Shown here: positions 14,009-25,270 of the stretch, in pieces
Position numbering within the stretch: the first letter of the stretch is position 1
Layout of the letters: each line of letters begins with the position of its first letter
DNA from: Daphnia pulex
Lineage: Eukaryota > Arthropoda > Branchiopoda > Diplostraca > Daphniidae
DNA: 64,000 nt
Assembly: GCF_021134715.1 (NCBI RefSeq)
Contig: NC_060020.1
Span: 6,882,001-6,946,000, forward strand
Direction: 5' to 3'
Made by a program: the position numbers and the translations under genes
The notes under the pieces: model-generated
Databases searched by the model: none
Told to the model about the DNA's origin: nothing
Seen by the model: only the letters and a program-made list of their open reading frames with translations

Positions 14009-14887
14009 ATGTTCAAGCAAAAATTACAAGCATAGGGTTTTCCTAATCCCGATACCTTGAATACTGCAGGTATTACATTATAAGTGTGTTATTGGATTTA
14101 TATGAGATTTTTGAGCCAACTGTTTCTTTATTCTTAGACGAGAAGCAGTTTCTGAGCACTAATGCTTGGCTGGAAGATCAAAAAGTACGCTGCTACAAGA
14201 ATGAAGATATAGGGAATCTCTAAGGAATACAACTGCTAAACAGTGGAACCAAGCTTTTGAACCATAATTGAAGGATCCGGATTGCCCTTTTGCCAATGGA
14301 TCTAGGCCGGGAATTGTAGACTGGCTTCTTGTGCTGGCAGTGCAATTTGAGTTTAATGAGAAACCTGAAAGCTACACTTCAAGGCCTAAGTTTCAGCAAC
14401 AAACTTCTCAGCAATCAAATCCACTTGAAAACTTGGATTGTAATAAGAGCTTTTTATTTCAATATTTTTTAAATCATTGTTGATAATTCTTTACATTATG
14501 ATGCAGTTGAAAGTGAAGATTTCAATTGTTGAATTGGCTAACCTTCTTCAAGTTCCAAGACATCCAGATCATCTAACGACATTAGAAGGAATTTGCAATG
14601 TAATCCTAGAAAAGTTAAGTCTAGATGCATTGAAAGAGGCCTTGAAGACCAAGAATCCAGGAAACCCTATTCAATTTGAGAACATCAGCTTTGGCTTGGA
14701 CATAAAATCCCCCAATGTAAGCAGTGCTGCAAATGTCCTTTGTTATTCATTCATTCATGATCTAAGTGATCTCCAAACCAAAATCAATGAGTGCCTTGTA
14801 TGTGTTCAATCTCTCACTGCTAATCCCAAAACAGCCACAAAATTGGGGAAAGTTGGATTTCTAGTGTATTTTCTTTCTCATGGCTAA
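14009..14887 (+). pseudogene. RTRAF (C14orf166, RLL-motif protein) gene copy, broken
   Basis: Homologous to RTRAF/hCLE/CGI-99, an RNA-transcription, translation and transport factor of the tRNA-ligase complex. Exon 1 (14009 to about 14070) reads MFKQKLQA then TAG (14033-14035), where the family has Leu9. Exon 2 starts after ttcttag at about 14139 with DEKQFLSTNAWLEDQKVRCY. It then loses frame after EDIGNL and has TAA at the Tyr position of the block before LKDPDCPF; the frame continues with WLLVLAV. Exon 3 (after gcag at about 14502) slips frame again before VELANLL, then runs well to LQTKINECLVCVQS and KLGKVG. Introns are retained, so it is a duplicated gene, not a retrocopy. Three or more lesions make function unlikely. 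Confidence 0.85.
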
Positions 14888-15076
14888 CAGCAAATTAAAC
14901 TCCAAATATTTTTCACAGTTAACTTCCTTCTTGTTTTTTTTCCCAACTGCAAATTCTTGTGAGTTGCATTGAATGGGTAAAAATTCAAAGAGTCTTGCTG
15001 CACCCACTGATGCAAAGGCTATGGTAGATAAAAATGGTGACGGTTTAAAAGGACGGTTTGAAAAACAAGATGGGTA

Positions 15077-15941
15077 GGGGAGACTGGAGTAAAACGGGAC
15101 GGTTTTCGTTTGCCCCTATATCTCCCCAACTAATTCTTTAATTTCGTTAAATTTTTTTTTTATGTATTCTTTATTGTAATGTACCCCCCATATTTTTTTT
15201 ATAATTTTATAATAAACCATTTCCCCATAAAAGATCTTTAAAGTTTACTCAGATTTATGGGAGGAGCCTATTTTTTGGGGTAAGTGAGGACACTGGGGTG
15301 GGTGGTAAGGGACGTCCTCCGTTTTCGCCTTAAAATTCATTAATAAAATTGAAAAAAATTGAAAAAGTGTTCCACTGCATAGACTCTTTGAGTTTATAAA
15401 CGTTTCAATTAAATTATTGTGTTAATGAACCTTTTTTCTTATATATACAAAAACCCTTATGGAGCTGTAGGACATCCTGCGTTGCTAGGTCAGGAAATCG
15501 AGCCTCTTAAAAATGCTGTACGCTGATTGGTCCGTAACTGTCCCATTTTAGGCAAAAACGGCTGTCCCAAACAACCCGATTATGACTCTTTTTTTTAAAA
15601 GTTCATACCGTCTAAACAAATTGGTCTAAAATTCTAATTTTTGTTTTAAACGATCAAGAAATGAATCAGCTTCATTTCAATATTAAATTTACATGCCATT
15701 ACCGTTTATTTGTTTCTATAAACATAAAATGGCGGAGACAAAAATTTATAAATAAAAACCGTTTTTTTAGTTTTGTCAATAACTCATGCAGTTATTGACA
15801 AAAATCAACAAAATTTCATGCCGAAGTAGATTATACAGATTTACATAACATACTAAAAATTTTTAAAGTTTTATTAACATCTACTATTTTTCCCCCCACT
15901 GTCCCTTTTGACCCGGTGTCCCATTTTACTCCAGTCTCCCC
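15077..15941. mobile_element. TA-flanked inverted-repeat element, inverted copy
   Basis: 865-bp element with the same GGGGAGACTGGAGTAAAA tips, flanked by TA at 15075-15076 and 15942-15943. Its sequence is the near-perfect reverse complement of 12094-12963 along the whole length, with a few substitutions and one-base indels. It has no coding capacity. Near-identity implies recent mobilisation by an autonomous source that is not in this window. Confidence 0.88.
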
Positions 15942-15943
15942 TA

Positions 15944-16762
15944 AGTAAAAAAAAAACTAGTCCAACTCCTTTCAAACCGTAGTTATTCATACAAATGTTA
16001 CTTTTTTCAAAAGTCACCGTCTACACCTTTACCGCACAGCTAAAATATCCCAACTGCTTCAATAACCCGTCACTTTACTTTCGCCCATTTGGATCGACTA
16101 AAACTTCAAAAAGATGGAAACCTACAAAAAAAACCGTGCTAGATAGCTCACTATAACATTCGGTTTCCTTGACATTTATAATTTATTGATTAGCTTTATG
16201 GTGGGGCGAGGTAGAAATAGCAAGATAGATAGACGGCCCGATGTTGAAAAGACAATCTTGAAAAAAGACAATTCTGATGATGTCTGCGTTTGAGCGAAAT
16301 CAAAAATTATTAAGTTGTGGAAGTCATATACAGATATGGAAACTTTTAGTTGGTCATTTGAAGAAGAGGATCTGCTATCAGATGGAACTGATTTTTTGTA
16401 TTGTGGCAGAGCAACTTCCCGGTTAAACCTAGGGGGATGAATTCCTGGATGTTGACTGGATGACAAGTGGATGAACTTCTTGGATGAACTTTCTTTCTGA
16501 TAATTGGCGAGATGAAAAAAGCCTTGTTAAGGAAGGCACAGAGGAGGTGGGCATGTAGTGGTCTTTTGAAGTGGAATTAACGCGGCTGTTTTTGGAAAAT
16601 TCACATCAGATCAGACTCCTGAATCTGGAACAGATTTTCTTTAAATTTCGCTGAAACACTGAATGAGAGTCCTGGTAAGCTGTGTTACACTAGGCAAGCA
16701 AATATAAATAATTAAGAATAATAAATAACAATATTAATTACTTCAAGATTACCAATTGTCAT
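15944..16762. other. Spacer downstream of the forkhead-PHD gene
   Basis: No supported gene. A minus-strand open frame at 16176-16466 (Ser-rich, then hydrophobic) lies downstream of the PHD gene's stop. It has no ATG-to-splice context and no domain I recognise. Confidence 0.4.
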
Positions 16763-19740
16763 CTATTTCCTGTGAAGCCGCATCTTATTGTTCTTCAACG
16801 AACTTTTTTGCGTTTCTTCTGATTCAATTCGCGACATTTTTGAGTTTTTTTGAACACTTGGACCAGGTGTTGGCTCATTTGTTTTTGATCGTCTTTTCAT
16901 TGGCTTCCTCATAGCCAGTTTTTCATAGTCAGAGTCATTGTCTGATATGTTCCAATTGGCACTTGGCGAGGACGCTATCTGTTGTTTTCCGTCTTGCTTA
17001 TTTTGGTACTTTTCCATGATCTTTTCCAAACAAAAGGAATTTTTTGGTTCAATGGTAAAAGTCTGTCTTTTCTTGTGACTACTCACAGCCAGATTTTCTA
17101 GTCCAGAGTCATTGTCAGAAATACTCCAATTGGAACTCGGCGAGGAAGCAATTACTTGTTTTCCTTCTTGCAATTTTGGCGACATTTTGGCGAACTTTGC
17201 GACACTTGGACCGGCTTTGGGCTCATCATTTAAAGCATCTCGTTTCTTCTTACTACTTATAGCCCTACTTTGTTGGTTAGAGTCATTGTCCAATACGTTC
17301 CAATTGGAATGCGGCGACGCAAATCGAGTCTGACAAGGTGTCATCTCTTCTCGTTCTTGCAAACAGGTATCGCAAATGAATTGCAATGCATTTGAGTCCA
17401 TCTGTGCTGCTATAGATGTTGTCATGGCAACGCAATCACCGTGAAACCACGCCAGACAGTCGCCACATTCTAAGGCAAATTTTTCTGCAACATCTGTACC
17501 ACAGTCTTTAGCGCTACATTTTTTGTTGGAAAAAAATTTTTGCACGTTATCCTGCGATACATGAAAAAAAAAATCATGAAGAATTACTATGAATCAATCA
17601 AATGATAAAGTATATTCCTTAGAAATTGTTTATTACCTGTATAATCGTCTGTGAATTGGGTCTTGTACCCCCCACTAACCTTGTTCTTCCTTGTGGTGGC
17701 CTACCGTAGCGTTGTGAGCAACCTAATAAATAATTGTTTTGAATGAAATATGGAAAAAAAAACATTTATGTATTTTTGGAATACTCAAAATTACCTTTGA
17801 TAGCGGCGTACAGGACAGCTAAGTGGCCTTACGAAGTTTGCCGTACGGAGTTAGGTTTTGCTCAATTGCTTCAAGAATGTCTGCAGCCAGTACCACCGTC
17901 TCATGGTTAGGTGATGTGCAATTCTGCGTGGATTCCAAGCCATAGTAAAAGAAATACAACGAATCTTTAGGAATACCGCGGCGATATACGTCTTCCAAGA
18001 AAGTTTTCTAAATAATAAATAAATTGTTATGAAACAAAATTACACCTCGACATTATTTCCATTTGCCAGAGTAGAAACATGAAAAGAAACTCACCAAATG
18101 TTGTGGTGAAATTGTTAAACAGGCAGGTTGAGACATAATCAAAACAATTATGTCCATCGGACGGTACTTTAAAATTAACATTTCCGACAAAATACCCATT
18201 GGCAACCAATTGTCTTTTGAATTCGGTGGTCGGAAAAATCTGGATGAAATGATAGATATAGCACTTGCTGTTGCAACAAATACCCCACCATGCTTGACCT
18301 TCAAGGGATAACCAACACGGTTTGTTTGACCGAATGGCCCATAATTTCTGCAAAAAAAGGAATAAGTAAATTAATGTAGGTTTTAATAAATAACAAAGAA
18401 AACAATTCCAGTAACTAACCTCACGCTATTTGTAAACGCTTCTTTTAATGTTCTGAAGTGATCTTCTTCTATAGCGTAACAACCCCACGAGGATCTAGCA
18501 CAATAAAATGCCCACGTGACTGGCTTTCTCTTGGGATCGTCTTCAGTCATTTGTGGCAGAACATATTTGGGGGGGGACATATGCCAAATTACTTTGAAAG
18601 CATTTGGTTTTATAGCATGGAAGACAAAGTTGTTTTCCTGCATCAGTAATTTTATCACAGCAGCGCAAACATCTATCACACTTTGGTCCAGTATGCACCA
18701 ACAACGGAGAACGACGTGTTAACACCATCGATTGTGCGATGTGCATCAATCCGTGAATCGGAGATACCAGCCAGCGAATTTCACTACATACACTTTTTAG
18801 CGATTCACTTTGTAGCAGCGTTGAATCTGAACCTTTCAGTGTTTCAGCAAGAAGCGAGTATATAGATGTCCATAAATCGCTGCATGTAGTATACTTGTTG
18901 TTGTACCCTTTCACGCAATGAAAAGCTACATTCCCATACACCCCGCAGCACGAACAACCAGTGGCATTTGTTCTTTCCTTCACCTCTTGCTTTAAAACAT
19001 CTTTAAAATGTAGTTTTCGTTTATCTAGGATTTAAAACAACAATAGAAATAATTAGAGATTTTTCGTTATATTGACTTGACCCAATGACATCTTACCGCA
19101 ATATTTCAAAGCCGCTTCAGATGATGATGACAAGTTTTGACGGAGAATTTCTAAAAATTTTCCTCTATCTTTGGCAACAGGTTCTTCTTTTTTTGTTTCT
19201 GATTTTGCCTTTTCTTTTTGGCTGAAAAAATTGGCATAAACATTTGGTTGCGTTATATCATTTTTTCTCACAGCATTTTTGCTTAATAAGTTCATGATTT
19301 TTTCAGACATGTTTGAAAACACTAATGAACAAGCACTAAGTGGCTGAGGCAGAGGGGAGGTTTTTTTTGGGCTAAACTGATTGAGTATCCAGTAATTGCA
19401 ATCGTCCTTGTTGCCCTTTCTGCGTGGCACCTTCACAAAGTACTTGTGTTTATTTAACATTTGGCGGAGGCTTCTTTTCCATCCATGCTTGTAGTCCTGG
19501 TACTGCGGAAAATTCTTCAAAATGTACTCGTAGATAGCGTAGGTAGACAAGCGTTTTTCGGTGCTACTCTTGATGGCCATGACGGCCATGGCGTTGTAGT
19601 TGCACCTGAGCGAGGCATTCTTTCTTCTTTGATTTTTCGTCGCCATCTCTCTTTTGATCCGTGAGTTTGGTCCCCTCTTCGCTCTCGTAGGAGAGGTGGG
19701 ATCTGTCGCTGTCGTCGTCGTCCACATCACTGTTCGTCAT
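16763..19740 (-). CDS. Forkhead (FoxG/slp-like) plus PHD-finger fusion gene, frame disrupted
   Basis: Six exons by splice signals and phase: 19097-19740, 18420-19024, 18095-18347, 17795-18008, 17637-17722, 16763-17551. The first carries an acidic start (MTNSDVDDDDSD) and a divergent winged helix (NYNAMAVMAIKSSTEKRLS, YAIYEYILKNFPQYQDY, KYFVKVPR). This is closest in wording to FoxG/sloppy-paired, but the recognition-helix motif NSIRHNLSLN is replaced by RSLRQMLNKH. Exon 1 joins exon 2 in phase, adding a Cys cluster (CDRCLRCC, CLPCYKTKC). Exons 3-5 are of unknown family. The last exon starts with a PHD finger (CSAKDCG, ECGDCLAWFHGDC, FICDTC) and three Ser/Asn/Asp-rich repeats (SNWSISDNDS type). 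The frame slips near 19625, at a run of eight C (18571-18578), and near 17823. It may be a young fusion gene, a pseudogene, or a gene with assembly indels. Confidence 0.6.
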
Positions 19741-20905
19741 CACGATAGGCGGTTAGGGGACGATACGGGAAAACTGAGCGCGACAACCAACAAGAAACGG
19801 GTAACCAAAAAGAAATAATGTCATCAAGAGCGAAACGAAAACAGCGTAACGGATAAAAAAAGAAAAAGATAAAGAAATAATTCATCGACTTTCTCCGGTT
19901 TCTATTGTTATTAGCGCAACTTTCACCGTGTGTAGGTTTTGCGATTGAAATTTTTTTTTTAATTTTCATCCCGCGTTCCTCGGCGGCGGAATGTCTGTAA
20001 TTCCCGATGGATTCATTAGGGGTTTGAATTGGAGAGACGAGCTTGAACAAATGGATAAAATGCGCACAAAAGGAATCTGCGATAGTGAAATACAAAAAAG
20101 ACAAGCCCTCCCTTTCTCTCAAGAGAATTCTTTTGAATGGGAATCCCGCGAGCGACGAGTACACGAAACGAATTAGTAAGAAACACAACACACACTTCTT
20201 TTTAAAAAAGTCACAGCCAAGCGAAAATTCTTCTAACCTCCGTGACTTTTATCTTTATTTGTTGTTTAATCACGAATTGACGTCACCATTCACTTTTTTC
20301 CCACATTGATAAAAATAAAAATTCCCGAAAATAGGAAAATGACAATGTTTTTAAGGTTTTTCTATGGGACCCAATATTCTCTACTTTCCAGGTTGTTAAT
20401 TCACGGCAATGGCCCGAGCTTCACGCGAAATGTAAACTATCATGTCGTGTGTACGACTCCACATAAAAATGAAGGGGGGAAAACAAAGGGAAATGCAGCG
20501 ACACGTCAAAATAAGGTGGTCGAGTCAGGATGGATCCAGCCAGCAATCGGTGGACGTCAAAGTAAAAATTCAACAGAAAATGGAACTCTTTTCCCCACTC
20601 TGACCCCCAAACAACAAAAACAGGCTGACACGAACGGCGGTTTTCAAATGATATCAAGGCTGCAGAGTTATCAGGAGTCGATCGTTTGTGGCCCAGGGTC
20701 TCTACCCGAAAACAAACAAAATGCCACTTGACAAAAAATAGACGGTTGATTGGGCCACACACACACACAATCAGCAATTTTTTTCTTTTAAATATTATGA
20801 AACTTGCAACAAACAAAAATGTGCTATCGAATTTCCTGTCGGTTGAGACGCAATGAAAGTTTTTCATCTGGGACTGGGTGTGTGTGGGTCCCGATAGATC
20901 TTATG
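19741..20905. other. 5' flank of the forkhead-PHD gene
   Basis: No supported gene in about 1.2 kb. It contains a short CA/AC run at 20757-20770 and several overlapping open frames on both strands without domains. The part next to 19740 is the likely promoter and 5' UTR of the forkhead-PHD gene. Confidence 0.4.
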
Positions 20906-21170
20906 GGGCTCTTCGGGATCTGTTTTATTTAGCCGTTTTATCTGGCAAAGCAGCATGGCTCTAGACTTGTTTGAGGGAAGAACGGGGAGAAGAGGGAGAA
21001 TGGGACGAATGGGGGAGAAGAGGAAACGTGGGTCCCCTTTTTTTTCGTACGCCCTCCTCCCTCCCACTCGTCCCATTCTCCCTCTTCTCCCCGTTCTTCC
21101 CTCAAACAAGTCTAGAGCCATGCTGCTTTGCCAGATAAAACGGCTAAATAAAACAGATCCCGAAGAGCCC
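20906..21170. repeat. Perfect 103-bp inverted repeat (long hairpin)
   Basis: The arms 20906-21008 and 21068-21170 are exact reverse complements as far as I can read, separated by 59 bp. Starts and ends: GGGCTCTTCGGGATC at the left edge, GATCCCGAAGAGCCC at the right. The outer few bases (TATG versus TATA) are also partly symmetric. Each strand opens the same peptide frame (MALDLFEG), which is a by-product of symmetry. It could be a hairpin-RNA locus, a foldback transposon relic or a snap-back assembly artefact. Confidence 0.9.
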
Positions 21171-21985
21171 TATAGCCAGGTGATTATAAAAGCGGATCTT
21201 ACCTTCAACCAAAAATGACGGGAAAGGAGAGAGAGAGTCTTGATATGGATTTCCAGTGGAGTCAGCTGCTGTCCAACACACGGCACACATACATAAACGC
21301 CACGGTTGTGACGTATAAGCCGTTGGTGTTGCTGCTCCTGCTTTCGGACTCACTGGGCGGATGTAGCCGCGTGACCCATAAACGTACCAAAGTTATTTGA
21401 TCCGTATGGTCACTGACGATGGTCTCTATGCTATAGACTCTCTTTTCTGTTTCACAGAACACACAACAACACACACGAATGCACACACAGACACACAGTC
21501 GTGACACACGGTTAGATTCACTTGTTTCATAAAAAAGGTACAATTGAGAGGAAATGGTTATAATCGCACGAAAAAAAATTTTCTATAATAGTTGACATAA
21601 AAAAACATTCCGTGTAAAACACAAAACATGGAAGAGTACAAAAAGGGCATCGTCGTGAGAGCCGCAAATGAAACGCCCCGCCTAGTAGTCGGCGAGTCGC
21701 TAACCGCGGGGACAAGTACATATGCCCAACAGCATTTCCTTAATAAGGCGAAATTTCAGTAAGCACTATCCTATGTTACCAGCACTTGCCAATCACGCTC
21801 ACAGAAGTTGATGAAAAACTTTTGTGTCAGCTTGTAGTCAAAACGCTTGCATTGGAAAAAAACACTTACATTGACAACTATAACTCTAGATGTTTGAGAT
21901 GAAGAGAAATGAAATGATGTTGGAGATGTTGGTGACTCTAGGAAAAAATCAAACTGAATCTCTTGGCAATAAGAATAAGCTACTC
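21171..21985. other. Non-coding spacer
   Basis: No gene is supported. It contains CA-rich simple sequence (about 21462-21500) and AT-rich stretches. Confidence 0.4.
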
Positions 21986-22555
21986 CCATGGACTACTAAA
22001 GCTAGAGGACGGGACTCACGTCCTATCCCGCCGTGTTATAGCTTGTCGGGTGGATTTTTAATCATATTTTTTTAAGAAGAGTCAATCGATAGAGATTTTA
22101 AAAGCTATTCTAAGTCTCCATTTGAAGCACCTTTCTTGTGAAGATATTAAATTAAAAGATATTTGCGGTTAAATTTTGAGGGGACGGGAGAGGTGTTCGT
22201 TGGTTGTCTCCACCTAGCGCTAAGAATTCTAAACTATGGTTTTTAGAAACAAACAGAATCCAGAGAATCACCAGAGAATCACAGATAGCAGACGCACCTA
22301 ATCAAACCAAACCAAAACAAAACCAGAGAATCATAGAGTGGTAAACCAACAATCACCGCTAGGCGGCGACAACTAACGAACACCTACGTCAATTTCTAAT
22401 TAAAATATCACCGAAATTAAATATTTACCGCATAGGGATAATTTAATAGACTGTAGCTCTTTTTGAAGCTCGATTCATTAAAGTAACAAAAAAAAAATGG
22501 TAGCCGACATAGGATTTGACGAAGTGACCCGTCCTCTAGCTTTAGTAGTCCATGG
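21986..22555. repeat. 28-bp perfect inverted repeat enclosing a second inverted repeat
   Basis: The outer arms 21986-22013 (starting CCATGGACTACTAAAGCTAG) and 22528-22555 are perfect complements. An inner pair, 22191-22219 (AGGTGTTCGTTGGTTGTC start) and 22357-22385, is complementary with three mismatches. The interior of the inner pair repeats AGAGAATCA motifs. No target duplication is obvious, so whether this is a nested MITE pair or a degenerate foldback unit is undecided. Confidence 0.7.
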
Positions 22556-24378
22556 TTAATGTCATGCTACTGTGATTGTGCAACTAACACAAGATTCACA
22601 ACTCATTACTAGATGTCGCCACTGTCGTTCTTGTTGTTTACGTCCCCATGTTATGAAACGAGACGAAATGGGCGAAACAAAAATTTGTTACTAATTATAC
22701 TTATATTCCTGTGATTTCAAATACCAAATTGAACTTCATATCTTATGTAGGTTCATCTTGACCTAGTTTCCTTATTTTCATATTATACCAACTTATTTCT
22801 TCAAATTTTAGATGCACAGCTAATTAGCTGTCAGTCATCCCAACAAGTTTGACTTTTAGTGCTCAGCCACTTTCCATCCATTAGATCCTCATGCTGTCAA
22901 AAGCCTAAAACTCATGTTTGAAGCACACATATAGTGGAATAAAAATGTTCAAAATAAGGTATTTTCCCATTACTGTTACCCCACCAACCAAACTACGTCA
23001 AATGCCTTTACTAAATCATCACCCATATAATAAAGGTAAGCATCAATATCACCTATCTGTCTAACCTAATGCTACTGCAATACTTCATAACACTTTCTTT
23101 AGCATCAGGAAATTTATCCCACCGATGGAGTAATGCAGTTTGTAGCTGTAATTCAATTATTACGGGTTTTCATCATGAAGTGTGCTTCTTAGAAAAGATA
23201 AAGATTGATATGCTTTTTTAATTTTTATATTTTCATCAATGTAACACAATTTTTTTTTACAGAGCACGCAAGATCCCCATGGACATCCTTGAGTCAATGC
23301 TGGATTTTATCTTTGACAGAAGAGGGACTTCCAGCAACGTTCTGCTCCATCCTTATCTTCAAGACGTACGCTCATACAGCTTCACTGCTTCAGCGCTTCT
23401 TATGCTGCTACACGTCAACTTTTCTTGCTTCACTGGCGAGTTGGATCACTTCAGTTGCTGTGACACACCTGCAGTCGCTCACCAAGGGATTATGGCCAGG
23501 TACCGGACAATTGACTTATTTTCTTAGATTATCTACTAGTAATCTATTTGCGTTAAACTCTCTGTCTTTGTAATAATTCCAAATTCTTGCGCGTAAAAAA
23601 AGTGTTAGTGTGTTACTTAAGACGAACGTTTCTTTTTAACGCTAGATAGCTTTTCGATCATTTTCAGCTTTCAAATCTCTTTAAACATTTATCGGCAGCT
23701 GTTGTGTGAAAATTTTTTATTGAAAACTGACGATAACTATTCCACCAACAAAGCTCACTTGTTAGATTTTTCATGATGTGTTTTTATTTTCTACTTCTGG
23801 TTTTCTCATTTCAGTCAGTAGTTCAGTAAATATTCACTCTGCGCACAAAAGAACCACATATTCGTGATCCTCATCAAATTTTTAGTAAAGTTCATGTTTT
23901 TTTTTGTACATACGCGTACTTCCGGTTCCAAGAATTTTCCTGCAGGGAAATTCTCGATTTTGCCCAAATTTTGGATTTCGTTTAAATCACACCGTATCGA
24001 CCCCAAATTTCATGGAGATCACGAATATCTCTCTTATTTTGACGGGAGCTCAATAGTTAAGTCGCTATCGCTTACTTACGGTATAGTTCCGGAAAATTTG
24101 CATGAATCTAGCAAGTCAACTTTGTTCTGCTTACATTTCTCGATAGTGCCAGCCAGATTTTAATCAAATATTAGTGTGCTGTTTAAGTTTAGAGCAAAAA
24201 ATCTGATCCTTGTACCAATGTGTAACTTTAATTGCCATGTCATTTAATAAGAAATTGTTTTGTTTTTCAGGTTTATATGCAGAGGAGACGTTGAGAAGAC
24301 CGACACCAAAAGGTCGCCGGTATTTCAAAAATGTCAGCGCGGATCATCATTTGTTGTTGGTAATATGTATTGTGTTAG
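22556..24378. other. Gene-poor stretch with one possible exon
   Basis: Mostly AT-rich non-coding DNA. At about 23263-23500 (plus) an open frame follows a good acceptor (ttttttttacag) and ends near a possible donor (CCAG|gtacc). It reads ARKIPMDILESMLDFIF and onward. I do not recognise the family and cannot link it to other exons. Confidence 0.3.
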
Positions 24379-24382
24379 TTAA

Positions 24383-24716
24383 CCCGTTGGTTGCCACGCC
24401 TTTGTTCCACCATGTTAGCTCTGTAGCACGGGCCGCGCTGTTCGGTCTCGTGGTTTACTTTCCGCGGGGTCTGAAAGTCGCATCAGCCCAAAATTCGCCG
24501 CAAGGCGCCTGTTAGGCAATGCACCATAGGGACTTACCCCTTGTCGATACGGTGATGGATTCTAGAGGTTGTGCATTCCATCTTCTCCTGTCACCGTGTC
24601 ACCCCGGACTTGTCAGCAATGGCAAGTCCCACTTTGGTCATGGATCCTTCAGACGTGGCGCGAGTAGTAGAGAGCGCCATACAACCTACAGGTTGTATGG
24701 CGTGGCAGCCAACGGG
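24383..24716. mobile_element. piggyBac-type MITE
   Basis: 334-bp unit flanked by TTAA (24379-24382 and 24717-24720). Terminal inverted repeats start CCCGTTGGTTGCCACGCC on the left and, read from the other end, CCCGTTGGCTGCCACGCC. TTAA target sites with CCC-starting tips are the hallmark of piggyBac elements. There is no transposase frame, so it is non-autonomous. A short internal palindrome (ACAACCTACAGGTTGT) lies near the right end. Confidence 0.85.
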
Positions 24717-24720
24717 TTAA

Positions 24721-25270
24721 CTTAAGTGTATGTATGTATTTATGTGACTGTAAAATGTGGTGGAATTGTGGGTGGAGGTGGGACAATAAAGCAATTCCTT
24801 TAAAGTTTTTGTTAGCTGTGTCTTTTATGTTTAACACTTTTACATATCTTACAACTTTGAAGTTTTACATAAAATTTAGGCAAGTACCTGATCAGCTCCA
24901 GACTCTTCCAATAAACTTCTATGAGGAACCGAACGTTCTGCCAGGTTCTGCCATGAACATCTTGGTTACGCCAATTTATGTTGCAGATACAGAATTATTA
25001 ACTTACTAACTTTATCTGAAAATGAAATTCGTCCAAGTATCAGAATATGTCCGAATGCAAAGCAAAAGCCTGAGACATGAAATAAGATATATCCAACAAA
25101 AATTATAACACGTCACAATGTCAATAGATTTGGAAGTGTTAAGAACTCGTAGAAGATGGTTACCATTAATAAAATTTATTTCCTCATTTTAAGTGATAAA
25201 CAATAATTGCAAGTGACAAGTTACTATTTTGACATGCCCGAGAAATTTAAACAAGACAGAAATTTCGGCT
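24721..25270. other. Spacer left of the Tyr-rich pseudogene
   Basis: No supported gene. It includes the 3' flank of the minus-strand Tyr-rich relic. A plus-strand open frame around 24734-25009 lacks a domain. Confidence 0.35.

Noticed and set aside
17808-17821. A 14-nt mini-intron GTAAGGCCACTTAG in the forkhead-PHD gene
   Set aside because: It would restore the frame but is far below workable metazoan intron length; an indel is simpler.
20864-21218. Frames starting MALDLFEG on both strands
   Set aside because: They arise from the perfect hairpin; identical peptides on opposite strands are a symmetry effect.
23279-23527. 82-aa frame MDILESMLDFIF as a kinase-like exon
   Set aside because: It has acceptor and donor hints but no recognisable motif and no partner exons, so it was left as a note in the spacer entry only.
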